From Piscirickettsiaceae bacterium (GTDB lineage: Bacteria; Pseudomonadota; Gammaproteobacteria; Nitrosococcales; Methylophagaceae): a stretch of DNA of 64,000 nt. How positions within the stretch are numbered: position 1 is the stretch's first letter; every line of letters starts with the position of its first letter. The stretch is taken from contig JABSQN010000001.1 of the NCBI GenBank assembly GCA_013215825.1, forward strand, positions 1-64,000, written 5' to 3'. The notes below the pieces were generated by a model that did not search any database, was not told the DNA's origin, and worked only from the letters and a program-made list of their open reading frames with translations. The translations under genes were made by a program, and so were the position numbers. Positions 24,815-33,829 of this stretch are shown here, one piece after another.

Positions 24815-26032
24815 TTAGTCCTGCTCTTGTTCTATTTGGTGTTGGCCAAATAAAATATTTTCACGAATTTCAGAAATGTCGTTACCATTCGTTAGTAATG
24901 AGAAATACCAATTACCATCAATTATGTCACCATAAAGTACGATGCCCACAATTTTATTGTCTTTAATCACGAGTTTCTTGTAGATATGACGTGCAGGATC
25001 TTGAAAGACAATGTCTTCTGATTCATCATCACCGAGATAATTACCCGCTGAGAAAAGGTTGATTCCCGTTACTTTTAATTTGGTTGATGTCGCACGGCTT
25101 ACATAACTGGCAATGCCCATATCGACCAAATGATTAGCACACACTTTGGCTTGTTCAAACAGTGGAGCGACTAGGCCAAAGGTCTTTTTACGATGTTGCA
25201 CACACTCGCCGACAGCGTAGGTATTCGGGGTGTAGGTTTGCAGTGTGTCATCCACCAAAATTCCACGATCGCATTGAATGCCTGATGCTTGTGCAAGCGC
25301 AATATTAGGACGAACACCAATGGCCATAATAACCAGATCGGCTTCAACTTCAGAACCGTCTTTAAAGCGAACTTTCTCGACTCGCTCATCACCCAGCAAA
25401 GCTTCGGTATGATGATTCATCAAAAAATTCATGCCTTTTTGTTCAAGCTCATCACGCATCAGGTCGGCTGCAGTTTGGTCGAGTTGTTGGCTCATTAGAG
25501 TATTATTTCTATGGACAATGGAAACATCCATACCTTGTATCATCAAGCCATTGGCAGCTTCTAAACCCAACAGACCACCACCAATCACAATTGCTTTTTT
25601 ATGGGTTTTAGCTGTTTCTATCATGATATTGACATCATTAATGTCACGAAAACTGATCACGCCTTCTAAGTCTTTGCCAGGAATGTCGAGGATGACTGGC
25701 AACGAACCCGTAGCTAAGATTAAGCGGTTATAATCTGCATGAATGCCGTCATCAGTAATAACTTGACGCTTAATGCGGTCGATATTAATGACGGTTTTTC
25801 CTGTGTGCAGGGTGATATTATTGTCTTTATACCATTGCAAATCATTGATGATGATTTCACTGAGATCTTTATCGCCAGCAAGAACAGGGGATAGCATGAT
25901 ACGGTTATAGTTACCATGAGGCTCTGCACCAAACACCGTAATATCAAATTTATTGGGTGCAAGCTTTAATAACTCATCAACAGTTCTCATGCCCGCCATA
26001 CCGTTACCGATAAGCACTAATTTTTCTTTCAT
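24815..26032 (-). CDS. FAD-dependent diaphorase subunit of assimilatory nitrate reductase (NasB/NasC-type)
   Basis: Pyridine-nucleotide-disulfide oxidoreductase-like flavoprotein, 405 aa, that should pass NAD(P)H electrons to NasA. I start it at 26032 (MKEKLVLIGNGMAGMRTVDE); the longer ORF start adds 17 residues unlike the family. FAD site: LIGNGMAG (6-13). NAD site: AIVIGGGLLGLEAA. The third FAD motif lies around TYAVGECVQHR. It resembles the N-terminal 400 residues of NirB but has no siroheme or Fe-S domains. Only 4 bp separate it from nasA; upstream, 177 bp with hairpins separate it from the phzF-like gene. Names differ between organisms (NasB in Bacillus, NasC in Klebsiella), so no symbol is given. 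Confidence 0.9.
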   Translation of the reverse strand: MKEKLVLIGNGMAGMRTVDELLKLAPNKFDITVFGAEPHGNYNRIMLSPVLAGDKDLSEIIINDLQWYKDNNITLHTGKTVINIDRIKRQVITDDGIHADYNRLILATGSLPVILDIPGKDLEGVISFRDINDVNIMIETAKTHKKAIVIGGGLLGLEAANGLMIQGMDVSIVHRNNTLMSQQLDQTAADLMRDELEQKGMNFLMNHHTEALLGDERVEKVRFKDGSEVEADLVIMAIGVRPNIALAQASGIQCDRGILVDDTLQTYTPNTYAVGECVQHRKKTFGLVAPLFEQAKVCANHLVDMGIASYVSRATSTKLKVTGINLFSAGNYLGDDESEDIVFQDPARHIYKKLVIKDNKIVGIVLYGDIIDGNWYFSLLTNGNDISEIRENILFGQHQIEQEQD

Positions 26033-26073
26033 CTTAGATCTAATGATTCTCAGAATTATGTGTGATAAGAATG

Positions 26074-26186
26074 ATCCCACCATGACAGTGGGATATTCTG
26101 TTTAACAAGACCAATCTGCTTAGAATAAATAGATAGCATTAGCAACGGGCCAGTATGCTAAATCTATCTATTCATCTAATTAGATG
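26074..26186 (-). other. Intercistronic hairpins between phzF-like and diaphorase genes
   Basis: Three dyads lie in the 177-bp gap. CATCTAATTAGATG is a 14-bp palindrome at 26173-26186. A 17-bp stem pairs AATAGATAGCATTAGCA (26128-26144) with 26156-26172, with two central mismatches and an 11-nt loop. ATCCCAC/GTGGGAT is at 26074-26094. None is followed by a clear U-run. They could terminate in part, stabilise a 3' end, or act as a nitrate-responsive leader; the sequence does not decide. Confidence 0.5.
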
Positions 26187-26209
26187 GGTCACTGCTTTTT
26201 TTCAACGTT

Positions 26210-27136
26210 TTATACGGGGGAATCTGGAATGTACATTTTTCCTTCAGCAACCAAAACAGCTTGGCCACCAATTCGTAAATTGAGTTCTGCGCCTGCTTTG
26301 TGATCCATTTCAACGCTAATGACACTGCGACGACTATTCGCATCACCACGATCAACGGCAAAGGTATGGGTACCTTCTTGAGTAAAATCGAAAGAACACA
26401 AATAAGAGGAAAAAGCGGGGATGGCACTACCCACCGCAGGATCATCATGTACACCAATATTTGGGCCTAATAATCGGGCGTTAAAGTTTGAATCCATATG
26501 GGCTGTTTTGGGAGAGAATAATAAAATCTCTTGGGCTGCTGTTTGCGGGGCAGAAGATTGACTCCATGCTGCAAAATTAAACGTAGCATTTCTAACGGTG
26601 TCGTAATTCCACACAGGCACAATTAAATAGGGGAAGCCACAAGAGACAAGACGTGTTGCATATTTCTTATGATCTATTTCTGATACTTTAATAGATAATA
26701 ACTCAGCTAATTCAGCATCTGAGGGTGTAAAACGGTCGATTATTGAGGATATTTTATTGGTAAATTGTACAAAACTTACTTTCCCGCCCTTGGCAGATAC
26801 ATTGACCTCAATATCGCCGGTATTTTGAGTGAAGCGTAATGATGTCACACCGTCGGTAAGTTGAAGTGCGCCACATTCACCTAAGATAAATGCCGTAGCA
26901 ATAATAGGATGACCTGCAAAATCAATTTCCCCTAATGGTGAGAAAATACGCATTTTTCGTGATGTGTCGCTATTGTCAGGATTAGAAACAAACACGGCTT
27001 CAGGTAAGTTGATTTCATTGGCCACTAAGGCCATTTGTCCAGAATCTAAATCATCGGCATTAGGAAAAACAGCGACTTGAGCGCCAGCAAACATTTGATC
27101 TGTAAATACATCAGCAATGTAATAATTAAGTTTCAT
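26210..27136 (-). CDS. PhzF-family isomerase-like protein inside the nirBD-nas operon
   Basis: PhzF/YddE-fold protein, 308 aa, the usual family length. Family marks seen: FTDQMFAGAQVAVF near the start, the catalytic glutamate in NLPEAVFVS (E46), DFAGHPIIATAF, and HDDPAVGSA in the second half. The family includes isomerases of unknown substrate as well as phenazine PhzF. No phenazine genes are nearby. Its ATG overlaps the nirD stop (TAATG), so it is translationally coupled to nitrite reductase. A housekeeping role linked to nitrite or pyridine-nucleotide chemistry is possible, but that is a guess; the substrate is unknown. Confidence 0.88.
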   Translation of the reverse strand: MKLNYYIADVFTDQMFAGAQVAVFPNADDLDSGQMALVANEINLPEAVFVSNPDNSDTSRKMRIFSPLGEIDFAGHPIIATAFILGECGALQLTDGVTSLRFTQNTGDIEVNVSAKGGKVSFVQFTNKISSIIDRFTPSDAELAELLSIKVSEIDHKKYATRLVSCGFPYLIVPVWNYDTVRNATFNFAAWSQSSAPQTAAQEILLFSPKTAHMDSNFNARLLGPNIGVHDDPAVGSAIPAFSSYLCSFDFTQEGTHTFAVDRGDANSRRSVISVEMDHKAGAELNLRIGGQAVLVAEGKMYIPDSPV

Positions 27137-27501
27137 TATGCAGTTCCTTTTGGCGTAATGGTATGGGTGTCAACTTCAACGCGGCCAGCCTGAATACGTA
27201 CACCGTATGAATCTACGTTAACGGTTTCATCTTCAAAACAAACACCGGTTCTAAGGCTGAAGTGTTGTTTATAAATAGGCGATGACACCATAGGTTCACC
27301 CTGAATATCGCCGATCAAACCACGTGACAGGATATTGATTAGGCTAAAAGGGTCGTAATTATTGATGGCATATATTGCTTTATCTTCTGGCATATAAAAT
27401 AGGGCGACTTGCGTACCTTCAACTAAGGCACATACACCGGAGTTGGCTACTAAATCATCAACACTGCATACATCTAACCACGTGTTTGAATTAGGGTTCA
27501 T
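27136..27501 (-). CDS. nirD: NADH-nitrite reductase small subunit NirD
   Basis: Rieske-fold small subunit of the assimilatory or detoxifying siroheme nitrite reductase, 121 aa. It has the NirD sequence NYDPFS...LSRGLIGD...SPIYKQHFSLRTG. The Cys-x-His cluster ligands of true Rieske proteins are missing, as in E. coli NirD, so it has no Fe-S cluster. It overlaps both neighbours through TAATG junctions: its start with the nirB stop at 27501 and its stop with the phzF-like start at 27136. Confidence 0.95.
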   Translation of the reverse strand: MNPNSNTWLDVCSVDDLVANSGVCALVEGTQVALFYMPEDKAIYAINNYDPFSLINILSRGLIGDIQGEPMVSSPIYKQHFSLRTGVCFEDETVNVDSYGVRIQAGRVEVDTHTITPKGTA

Positions 27502-30035
27502 TATTCTTCTCCCGCTAATGCTAAGGCACGTTCTTCAATATTTGCAGGACGGACTTGCCCCCGCTCTTCTACAAAAATGATGTTTTCATCGTGTTTGTCA
27601 CTGTTCACAAAGTGACGGAAGCGACGTAGTTTATTTTCATCTGCGATGGTTGTTTTCCACTCACATTGGTATGTGTCGACAACATGTTGCATCTGCGCTT
27701 CTAACTGCTCATTGATTCCTAACTTATCATCGATAATAACTGATTTCAAGTAATCAAGGCCACCTTCCATATTTTCCATCCACACCGATGTACGCTGAAG
27801 TCTGTCAGCAGTTTGCACATAGAAGGTCAATACACGATCGATGTATTTGATCAGTGTTTCTTTATCAAGATTGGTAGCAAATAAATCACCATGGCGAGGT
27901 TTCATTCCACCATTACCACAGACGTAAAGGTTCCAACCGCCTTCTACTGCAATAATACCGAAGTCTTTACTTTGTGCTTCAGCACACTCACGCGTACAAC
28001 CCGATACTCCAAATTTAAATTTGTGTGGTGCTCGTAAGCCTTTATAACGATTTTCTAATTCAACAGCAAGACCCACACTATCGTCAACACCAAAGCGACA
28101 CCATGTACTACCTACACACGATTTAACGGTACGTAATGATTTACCGTAGGCATGACCACTTTCAAAACCAGCATCAATCAATTCTTGCCAAATAGGGGGA
28201 AGTTGATCCACTCGTGCCCCAAATAAATCGACACGCTGACCACCTGTTATCTTCGTATATAAACCATATTTTTTAGCGATACTACCAACGGCAATAAGGC
28301 CGTCAGGAGTAACTTCCCCCCCAGTCATACGCGGTACAACAGAGTAGGTTCCATCTTTTTGAGTATTGGCAAGGAAGGAATCATTGGTGTCTTGTAAGCC
28401 GACATGATCATTGTCCAACACATAATCATTCCAGTAAGAGGCCAGAATAGAACCGATTGCTTGTTTACAAATCTCACAGCCTTTTCCTGAGCCATGTTTT
28501 TCTAATAATTCACCAAAGGTTTTGATCTCTTCGACCATGATTAAGTTGTAGAGATCTTGGCGGGTATAAGCGAAATGTTCACAAAGATCGGTATTAACCT
28601 CAACGCCTGCTTTCTCTAATTCACAATCAAGTACTGATTTTAATAATGCCGCACAACCGCCACAGCCTGTTGCCGCTTTGGTATCGTCTTTTAATGCGCC
28701 TAATGTCGTGCAACCAGATTCAATGGAAGAACAAATATCACCCTTGGTGACATCAAAACATGAACATATTTGGGCTGATTCCGGTAAGGCATCCGGGCCT
28801 AAACCAACAGATTCATCGCTACGTGAAGGCAATATTAATGAGTCAGGATGTTCGGGCAAATCAATATCGCCAGAGTAATATTGTTGTAAGGTTGAATAAC
28901 CGGATGCATCACCAACTAAAACAGCCCCTAATAATTTTTTATTATCTTGGCTAACAACAAGACGTTTATAAATACCATCAACACCATTTTGATAGGTATA
29001 GACAAGTGACCCTTTCGTTGTCGCATGAGGATCACCAATACTAGCTACATCCACCCCATTGAGTTTTAATTTAGTGCTCATATCGGCACCGGTGAATGCC
29101 GCTGAACCACCAGCAAGCTGATTAACGACGGTACGCGCCATGGCATAACCGGGTGCAACTAAACCAAAAGTTTGGTCATTCCACGATGCACATTCACCAA
29201 TGGCATAAATATCATTATCAGAAGTCAGGCAGTTATCATTAATAACAATCCCACCGCGATCAGCAATTTGCAAACCACAGGCATTAGCAATTTCATCTCG
29301 TGGACGAATACCGGCTGAATACAAAATCATATCGGTTTCAAGTTCACTGCCATCAGCAAATACCATTTTATGTTTGCAGCTATCACCATCAACAATTTTA
29401 ATTGTGTTTTTATTAACTAATACATTGACGTTTAATTCTTCAATTTTTTGCTTGAGTAAGCCAGCGCCACCATCATCTAGCTGTGCGCCCATCAAGCGAG
29501 GACCAAATTGTACAACATGAGTTTCGAGTTTTAGATCTTGTAATGCTTTTGCTGCCTCAAGCCCTAATAAGCCACCACCGACCACCGCACCGACTTTAGA
29601 TGTTTTAGCCGCCGTCATCATTTCATCCAGATCTTCAATGGTTCGATAAGCAATACAGCCCTCACGATCATGACCGGGAATAGGTGGGACGAAGGCGCTA
29701 GAACCTGTTGCTAGAACTAGCTTATCGTAGGCAATTACTAGACCTTTTTCAGAGGTAACTGTTTTATTTGTACGGTCAATAGATGATGCCTTATCACCCA
29801 TATGAATAGTGATATTGTTATCGTCGAAAAAACCATCTTCTACTAACGATAAATCATCGGCTGATTTGCCTGCAAAATATTCACTTAAATGAACACGGTC
29901 ATAGGCAGGAATAGCTTCTTCACAAAAGGTAACAACCGTATAGTTGTCCTTAATGTCATTTGCCATCAAACTGACAAGAAAGTTTTGGCCAACCATTCCG
30001 TTACCAATAACGATAAGTGTTTGTTTGTTACTCAT
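27501..30035 (-). CDS. nirB: NADH-nitrite reductase large subunit NirB
   Basis: Siroheme nitrite reductase of 844 aa (nitrite to ammonium with NADH, cytoplasm). Order: FAD domain (VIGNGMVGQ, 5-13), NAD domain (GAVVGGGLLGLEAA), BFD-like [2Fe-2S] motif (ICSCFDVTKGD...TGCGGC, about 425-470), then a sulfite/nitrite reductase half-repeat and the haemoprotein domain with the siroheme/[4Fe-4S] cysteines in SCVGSTWC and GVSGCTREC. All expected parts are present. It leads the unit nirB-nirD-phzF-diaphorase-nasA. A -24/-12 promoter 38-53 bp upstream with two NtrC-like sites points to nitrogen control. Confidence 0.96.
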   Translation of the reverse strand: MSNKQTLIVIGNGMVGQNFLVSLMANDIKDNYTVVTFCEEAIPAYDRVHLSEYFAGKSADDLSLVEDGFFDDNNITIHMGDKASSIDRTNKTVTSEKGLVIAYDKLVLATGSSAFVPPIPGHDREGCIAYRTIEDLDEMMTAAKTSKVGAVVGGGLLGLEAAKALQDLKLETHVVQFGPRLMGAQLDDGGAGLLKQKIEELNVNVLVNKNTIKIVDGDSCKHKMVFADGSELETDMILYSAGIRPRDEIANACGLQIADRGGIVINDNCLTSDNDIYAIGECASWNDQTFGLVAPGYAMARTVVNQLAGGSAAFTGADMSTKLKLNGVDVASIGDPHATTKGSLVYTYQNGVDGIYKRLVVSQDNKKLLGAVLVGDASGYSTLQQYYSGDIDLPEHPDSLILPSRSDESVGLGPDALPESAQICSCFDVTKGDICSSIESGCTTLGALKDDTKAATGCGGCAALLKSVLDCELEKAGVEVNTDLCEHFAYTRQDLYNLIMVEEIKTFGELLEKHGSGKGCEICKQAIGSILASYWNDYVLDNDHVGLQDTNDSFLANTQKDGTYSVVPRMTGGEVTPDGLIAVGSIAKKYGLYTKITGGQRVDLFGARVDQLPPIWQELIDAGFESGHAYGKSLRTVKSCVGSTWCRFGVDDSVGLAVELENRYKGLRAPHKFKFGVSGCTRECAEAQSKDFGIIAVEGGWNLYVCGNGGMKPRHGDLFATNLDKETLIKYIDRVLTFYVQTADRLQRTSVWMENMEGGLDYLKSVIIDDKLGINEQLEAQMQHVVDTYQCEWKTTIADENKLRRFRHFVNSDKHDENIIFVEERGQVRPANIEERALALAGEE

Positions 30036-30072
30036 GTGGATCCCAAATAATACTCAATAATAATTAGGATAG

Positions 30073-30088
30073 TGCACAGCCTATGCCA
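30073..30088 (-). promoter_or_regulatory. Sigma54 promoter of the nirBD-nas operon
   Basis: Minus-strand TGGCATAGGCTGTGCA has GG at -24 and GC at -12 with correct 10-bp separation (consensus TGGCACG-N4-TTGCW). The predicted start near 30062 leaves a leader of about 27 nt before nirB. Confidence 0.7.
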
Positions 30089-30150
30089 TTGTTATAAGTC
30101 ATTGATTTATAGATGATTCAATGAAAGCGGCTGGATTTTGACGCTTATTT

Positions 30151-30189
30151 TGCACCAAAATGAGGCGGAATATTGAACGCGCTGGTGCA
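30151..30189. promoter_or_regulatory. Two NtrC-like enhancer sites upstream of nirB
   Basis: TGCACCAAAATGAGGCG (30151-30167) carries the left half TGCACCAAAAT, and TTGAACGCGCTGGTGCA (30173-30189) the right half TGGTGCA of the NtrC consensus TGCACYAAAATRGTGCA. Centres are 22 bp apart, about two turns. They lie about 65-115 bp upstream of the -24/-12 element. Confidence 0.55.
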
Positions 30190-30220
30190 TTACTAACTAA
30201 ATAAACATTTCACTACGTTA

Positions 30221-30254
30221 AAACAAAAAAGGCGATCTCAATGATGAGATCGCC
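30221..30254 (-). terminator. Rho-independent terminator after amtB
   Basis: GGCGATCTCA (30231-30240) pairs perfectly with TGAGATCGCC (30245-30254) around a 4-nt loop. On the minus strand it is followed by TTTTTTGTTTT. It separates the amtB unit from the nirB promoter region. Confidence 0.92.
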
Positions 30255-30283
30255 TTGCTTGTTTACGGAACTTTTGTAGATGT

Positions 30284-31564
30284 TTACTTAACGTTGGTTG
30301 TGAACTCTGGATAAGCTTCCATACCACATTCACTTAAATCAACACCGTCATACTCTTCTTGCTCAGTGACGCGGATACCCATTACCATTTTAAGTACATA
30401 CCAAGTCGCAAAGCTGGTACCAAATACCCAGATGAAGATAGTTGCTGCACCTGCCAATTGACCGGCGAAGCTTGCATCTGAGTTAGTTAATGGCACTGCA
30501 AGCAGACCCCATAAACCAACCACACCATGAACAGAGATAGCACCTACTGGATCATCCAGTTTGAACTTATCTAAAGTGACGATTGAGAATACAACTAAGA
30601 CACCACCGACAGCACCAATCATGGTTGCCATTAATGGTGTTGGTGTATCAGGTCCGGCTGTGATTGCAACTAGACCCGCTAAGGCACCATTCAAAATCAT
30701 GGTTAAATCAGCTTTACCAAACATCATTTTAGCAACGAGTAGTGCCGCAATAACACCACCAGCTGCTGCTGCATTGGTGTTTAGGAATACCATTGCAACG
30801 GCGTTAGAACTTGCCATATCACCTAGTTTCAATACTGAACCACCGTTAAAGCCGAACCAACCTAGCCATAAGATGAATGTACCTAATGTTGCCATTGGCA
30901 AGTTAGCACCTTGAATTGGGCGAACTGAGCCGTTAGGACCATATTTACCTTTACGTGCACCCAATAGAATAACGCCAGCTAATGCCGCTGCGCCACCTGC
31001 CATATGCACGATACCTGAACCTGCAAAATCAAGGAAACCAAGGTCGCCAAGATTGAATAGGCCAAATACATCTTTACCACCCCATGTCCATGCACCTTCC
31101 ATTGGGTAGATGAATGCTGTCATAACGATAGCAAAAGCAGCAAATGCCCATAACTTCATACGCTCAGCAACTGCACCAGACACAATCGACATCGCGGTTG
31201 CTACAAACACAACTTGGAAGAAGAAATCAGAAGCAGATGAATAAACAGAGCCGCCATTAAAGCCAGCTTCAGCCGACGCCGCTAATGCATCTGCAGTTAA
31301 GTTATCGCCGCCAGCAATACCTTCTAAGAAGATGCCGCCATCGTACATAATGTCATAACCTACAACCATATACGCGGTACAGGCGATAGCAAATAATAAG
31401 ATGTTTTTAGTTAAAATTTCTGTGGTGTTTTTTGCTCGAACTAGACCTGCTTCTAACATTGAGAAGCCTGCCGCCATCCACATAACCAATGCACCCATCA
31501 TTAGGAAGTAAAAAGTATCAAGTGCATATTGCAGTTCGAAAATTTGATTTGTTACAGTTTCCAT
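30284..31564 (-). CDS. amtB: Ammonium transporter AmtB
   Basis: Inner-membrane ammonium channel of 426 aa with about 11 membrane helices. The twin pore histidines are seen in GSGIVHMAGGAAAL and AISVHGVVGLWG. Unlike E. coli AmtB, no cleavable signal peptide is evident. It lies 18 bp after glnK, whose product blocks it when nitrogen is plentiful (family knowledge). Control is probably through the sigma54 promoter upstream of torF. A strong terminator follows the stop. Confidence 0.96.
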   Translation of the reverse strand: METVTNQIFELQYALDTFYFLMMGALVMWMAAGFSMLEAGLVRAKNTTEILTKNILLFAIACTAYMVVGYDIMYDGGIFLEGIAGGDNLTADALAASAEAGFNGGSVYSSASDFFFQVVFVATAMSIVSGAVAERMKLWAFAAFAIVMTAFIYPMEGAWTWGGKDVFGLFNLGDLGFLDFAGSGIVHMAGGAAALAGVILLGARKGKYGPNGSVRPIQGANLPMATLGTFILWLGWFGFNGGSVLKLGDMASSNAVAMVFLNTNAAAAGGVIAALLVAKMMFGKADLTMILNGALAGLVAITAGPDTPTPLMATMIGAVGGVLVVFSIVTLDKFKLDDPVGAISVHGVVGLWGLLAVPLTNSDASFAGQLAGAATIFIWVFGTSFATWYVLKMVMGIRVTEQEEYDGVDLSECGMEAYPEFTTNVK

Positions 31565-31582
31565 TTTAAAGTCTCCTCAAAC

Positions 31583-31933
<351 letters not shown>

Positions 31934-31943
31934 CTAAATAAAG

Positions 31944-31968
31944 AGGCCGCCCGAGAGAGTGGGCGGCC
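31944..31968 (-). terminator. Hairpin between torF and glnK (attenuating terminator)
   Basis: GGCCGCCC (31945-31952) pairs with GGGCGGCC (31961-31968) around an 8-nt loop. On the minus strand TCTTTATTTAG follows, a broken U-tract, so partial termination is likely. It could set a high torF to low glnK-amtB ratio, or simply protect the torF mRNA 3' end. Confidence 0.65.
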
Positions 31969-31976
31969 AAGAAGCA

Positions 31977-32681
31977 TTACATTGATTTAGAAATTGTGAA
32001 AACTACGCGGTCATCAGCAAGATTACCGTTTGCATCTTCACCATCGTTATCCATACCGATATAGGTAAGATCGAAACCAAAACCAATGATTTCTTTAGAG
32101 ATACCTAGACGGTAATCCGTTTGTTCTTCAACACCAGTTTCATCGTAATCGTAGTAACCAATGCCAGCACTTAATGCAACATCGAATGGTAGGTTATAGT
32201 CGAAACCTGCTGAGTAATAAGTTGCATCTTCGTCGCCACCATAAACATCAGATGTGTGAGCAACACCAATACTGAAGAAGCTATAGCTTAAAGAGGCGTA
32301 AACTTCATTCCAGCTGTAATCTTCACCTGGGTAGATGTAACGTAATGCACCGATATCATAGCCAATGCCAGTGTCACCAAATTCACTTGCGTAACCAGCA
32401 TAGACATCAATTTCTGTACTAGCATCATCGCCATCACCAAAATCAACATTTGAGCCCCATACGCCAACGTATAAACCAGAGCTATGGCCATAATCAAAGC
32501 TGCCAGAGATAGCCATTTCATTATCAGTTTGAGAATAACCACGCCACATGTAGTCAGAACTTAAAGCAACACTTGCACTTGTTGAGTGTGCGCCATCTTC
32601 ACTTTCCCAAGCCATTGCTGTTGATGCTGCAAGCAATGTGCTCGCCGCTAGGCATAATGTTGTTATTGTCTTCAGTTTCAT
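31977..32681 (-). CDS. TorF-family putative outer membrane porin
   Basis: Secreted beta-barrel of 234 aa. A signal peptide ends at STAMA (about residue 24). The mature N-terminus SASVALSSDYMWRGYSQTDN is the recognisable start of a proteobacterial family of small putative porins (TIGR02001-type, TorF). About 12 amphipathic strands end in VVFTISKSM. It is placed before glnK-amtB under a -24/-12 promoter, so it may help ammonium or small nitrogen compounds cross the outer membrane when nitrogen is scarce (inference). The family's substrate is not established. Confidence 0.85.
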   Translation of the reverse strand: MKLKTITTLCLAASTLLAASTAMAWESEDGAHSTSASVALSSDYMWRGYSQTDNEMAISGSFDYGHSSGLYVGVWGSNVDFGDGDDASTEIDVYAGYASEFGDTGIGYDIGALRYIYPGEDYSWNEVYASLSYSFFSIGVAHTSDVYGGDEDATYYSAGFDYNLPFDVALSAGIGYYDYDETGVEEQTDYRLGISKEIIGFGFDLTYIGMDNDGEDANGNLADDRVVFTISKSM

Positions 32682-32770
32682 TATTTATTCCTTAAAAATT
32701 TAGAATGATTATTCTCTGTATGAATTGAGTGTCTAAGAACAAACACTGTGCATTCAGATAATAGAGATAG

Positions 32771-32786
32771 AGCAATAGCAGTGCCA
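32771..32786 (-). promoter_or_regulatory. Sigma54 promoter of torF-glnK-amtB
   Basis: Minus-strand TGGCACTGCTATTGCT differs from TGGCACG-N4-TTGCW at a single base. The predicted start near 32759 gives a leader of about 78 nt before torF. This is the best -24/-12 match in the window. Confidence 0.8.
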
Positions 32787-32837
32787 ATAAATAACAACTT
32801 GTAAAACAATGAGTTACTATTTGCGTGGTGTTGTTAT

Positions 32838-32885
32838 TGGATCATGTTGGTGCGGATCTGATTGTCGATGAGCGATAGCGGTGCA
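32838..32885. promoter_or_regulatory. Two NtrC-like enhancer sites upstream of torF
   Basis: TGGATCATGTTGGTGCG (32838-32854) and TGAGCGATAGCGGTGCA (32869-32885) each match 11 of 17 consensus positions, including the GGTGC half. Their centres are 31 bp apart, three helical turns, and about 50-115 bp upstream of the -24/-12 element. Confidence 0.5.
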
Positions 32886-32966
32886 TGCAAAATAACAACA
32901 ATAAATTGGGGTTTTTATGATGAATTGTTATGATGGTAGGATATTTTACAAAGGTTTCTTTCAATA

Positions 32967-33737
32967 ATGATTTATCCACAGATTGATCCGGTTGCTTTGT
33001 CATTGGGACCATTACAAATTCATTGGTATGGCTTAATGTATTTAGCTGGCTTTGTTGGCGCATGGCTATTGGGTCGTGCCCGTGCCGAGCGCTATGGCTG
33101 GACAGTAGAGCAAGTTGAAGACTTATTATTTTATGGCGCTATAGGTGTTATTGTCGGTGGGCGATTAGGCTACACTTTATTCTATGACTTACCGAACAAT
33201 CTGGCTCACCCGCTCAATGTATTAAAGGTATGGCAAGGTGGCATGTCATTTCATGGTGGTCTATTGGGTGTATTAACGGCTTTTTGGCTGTTTTCTCGTA
33301 AAACAGGAAAATCCTATGCCAGTATCAGTGATTTTATTGCTCCAATGGTGCCTATTGGCTTGTTCTTTGGGCGAATTGGCAACTTTATTAATGCAGAACT
33401 ATGGGGTAAGGTTAGCGATGTTCCGTGGGCAATGGTGTTTCCGAATGGTGGCCCATTAGCACGACATCCTTCCATGCTTTACGAAGCGGTGTTGGAAGGT
33501 TTAGTGTTATTTATTATTTTATGGTGGTATTCCGCCAAGCCAAAACCTGCAGGTGCGGTATCAGGCTTATTCTTATTAGGCTATGGCACATTTAGATTTA
33601 TCGTCGAATTTGTCCGGATTCCTGATTCACAATATGGTTATCTAGCCTTAGATTGGTTAACTATGGGACAAATTCTTTCGTTACCAATGATTGTTTTAGG
33701 TGTCATCGTTATGGTGCGTGCTTATCGAAAAATGTGA
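32967..33737 (+). CDS. lgt: Prolipoprotein diacylglyceryl transferase Lgt
   Basis: Inner-membrane enzyme, 256 aa, that adds diacylglycerol from phosphatidylglycerol to the lipobox cysteine of prelipoproteins. Seven membrane helices are visible. The Lgt signature [13 protein letters not shown] and the motif [14 protein letters not shown] are present, plus the MSFHGGLLG stretch carrying the essential histidine. The start ATG at 32967 gives [15 protein letters not shown], a usual Lgt opening. It is divergent from torF and the first plus-strand gene; mnmG follows after 92 bp. Confidence 0.96.
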   Translation: MIYPQIDPVALSLGPLQIHWYGLMYLAGFVGAWLLGRARAERYGWTVEQVEDLLFYGAIGVIVGGRLGYTLFYDLPNNLAHPLNVLKVWQGGMSFHGGLLGVLTAFWLFSRKTGKSYASISDFIAPMVPIGLFFGRIGNFINAELWGKVSDVPWAMVFPNGGPLARHPSMLYEAVLEGLVLFIILWWYSAKPKPAGAVSGLFLLGYGTFRFIVEFVRIPDSQYGYLALDWLTMGQILSLPMIVLGVIVMVRAYRKM

Positions 33738-33829
33738 TTAAAACATTTGTGTGAGATAAGCTCAAAAATTATAAGTACATGTTAATATCTTGCCTGTATT
33801 TTAGAATTATGAGTGAATGAGCTGTTTTT

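Noticed and set aside
32972-32980. Perfect DnaA box TTATCCACA
   Set aside because: Single copy inside the lgt start codons (Ile-Tyr-Pro-Gln); no cluster or AT-rich unwinding region, so chance is likely.
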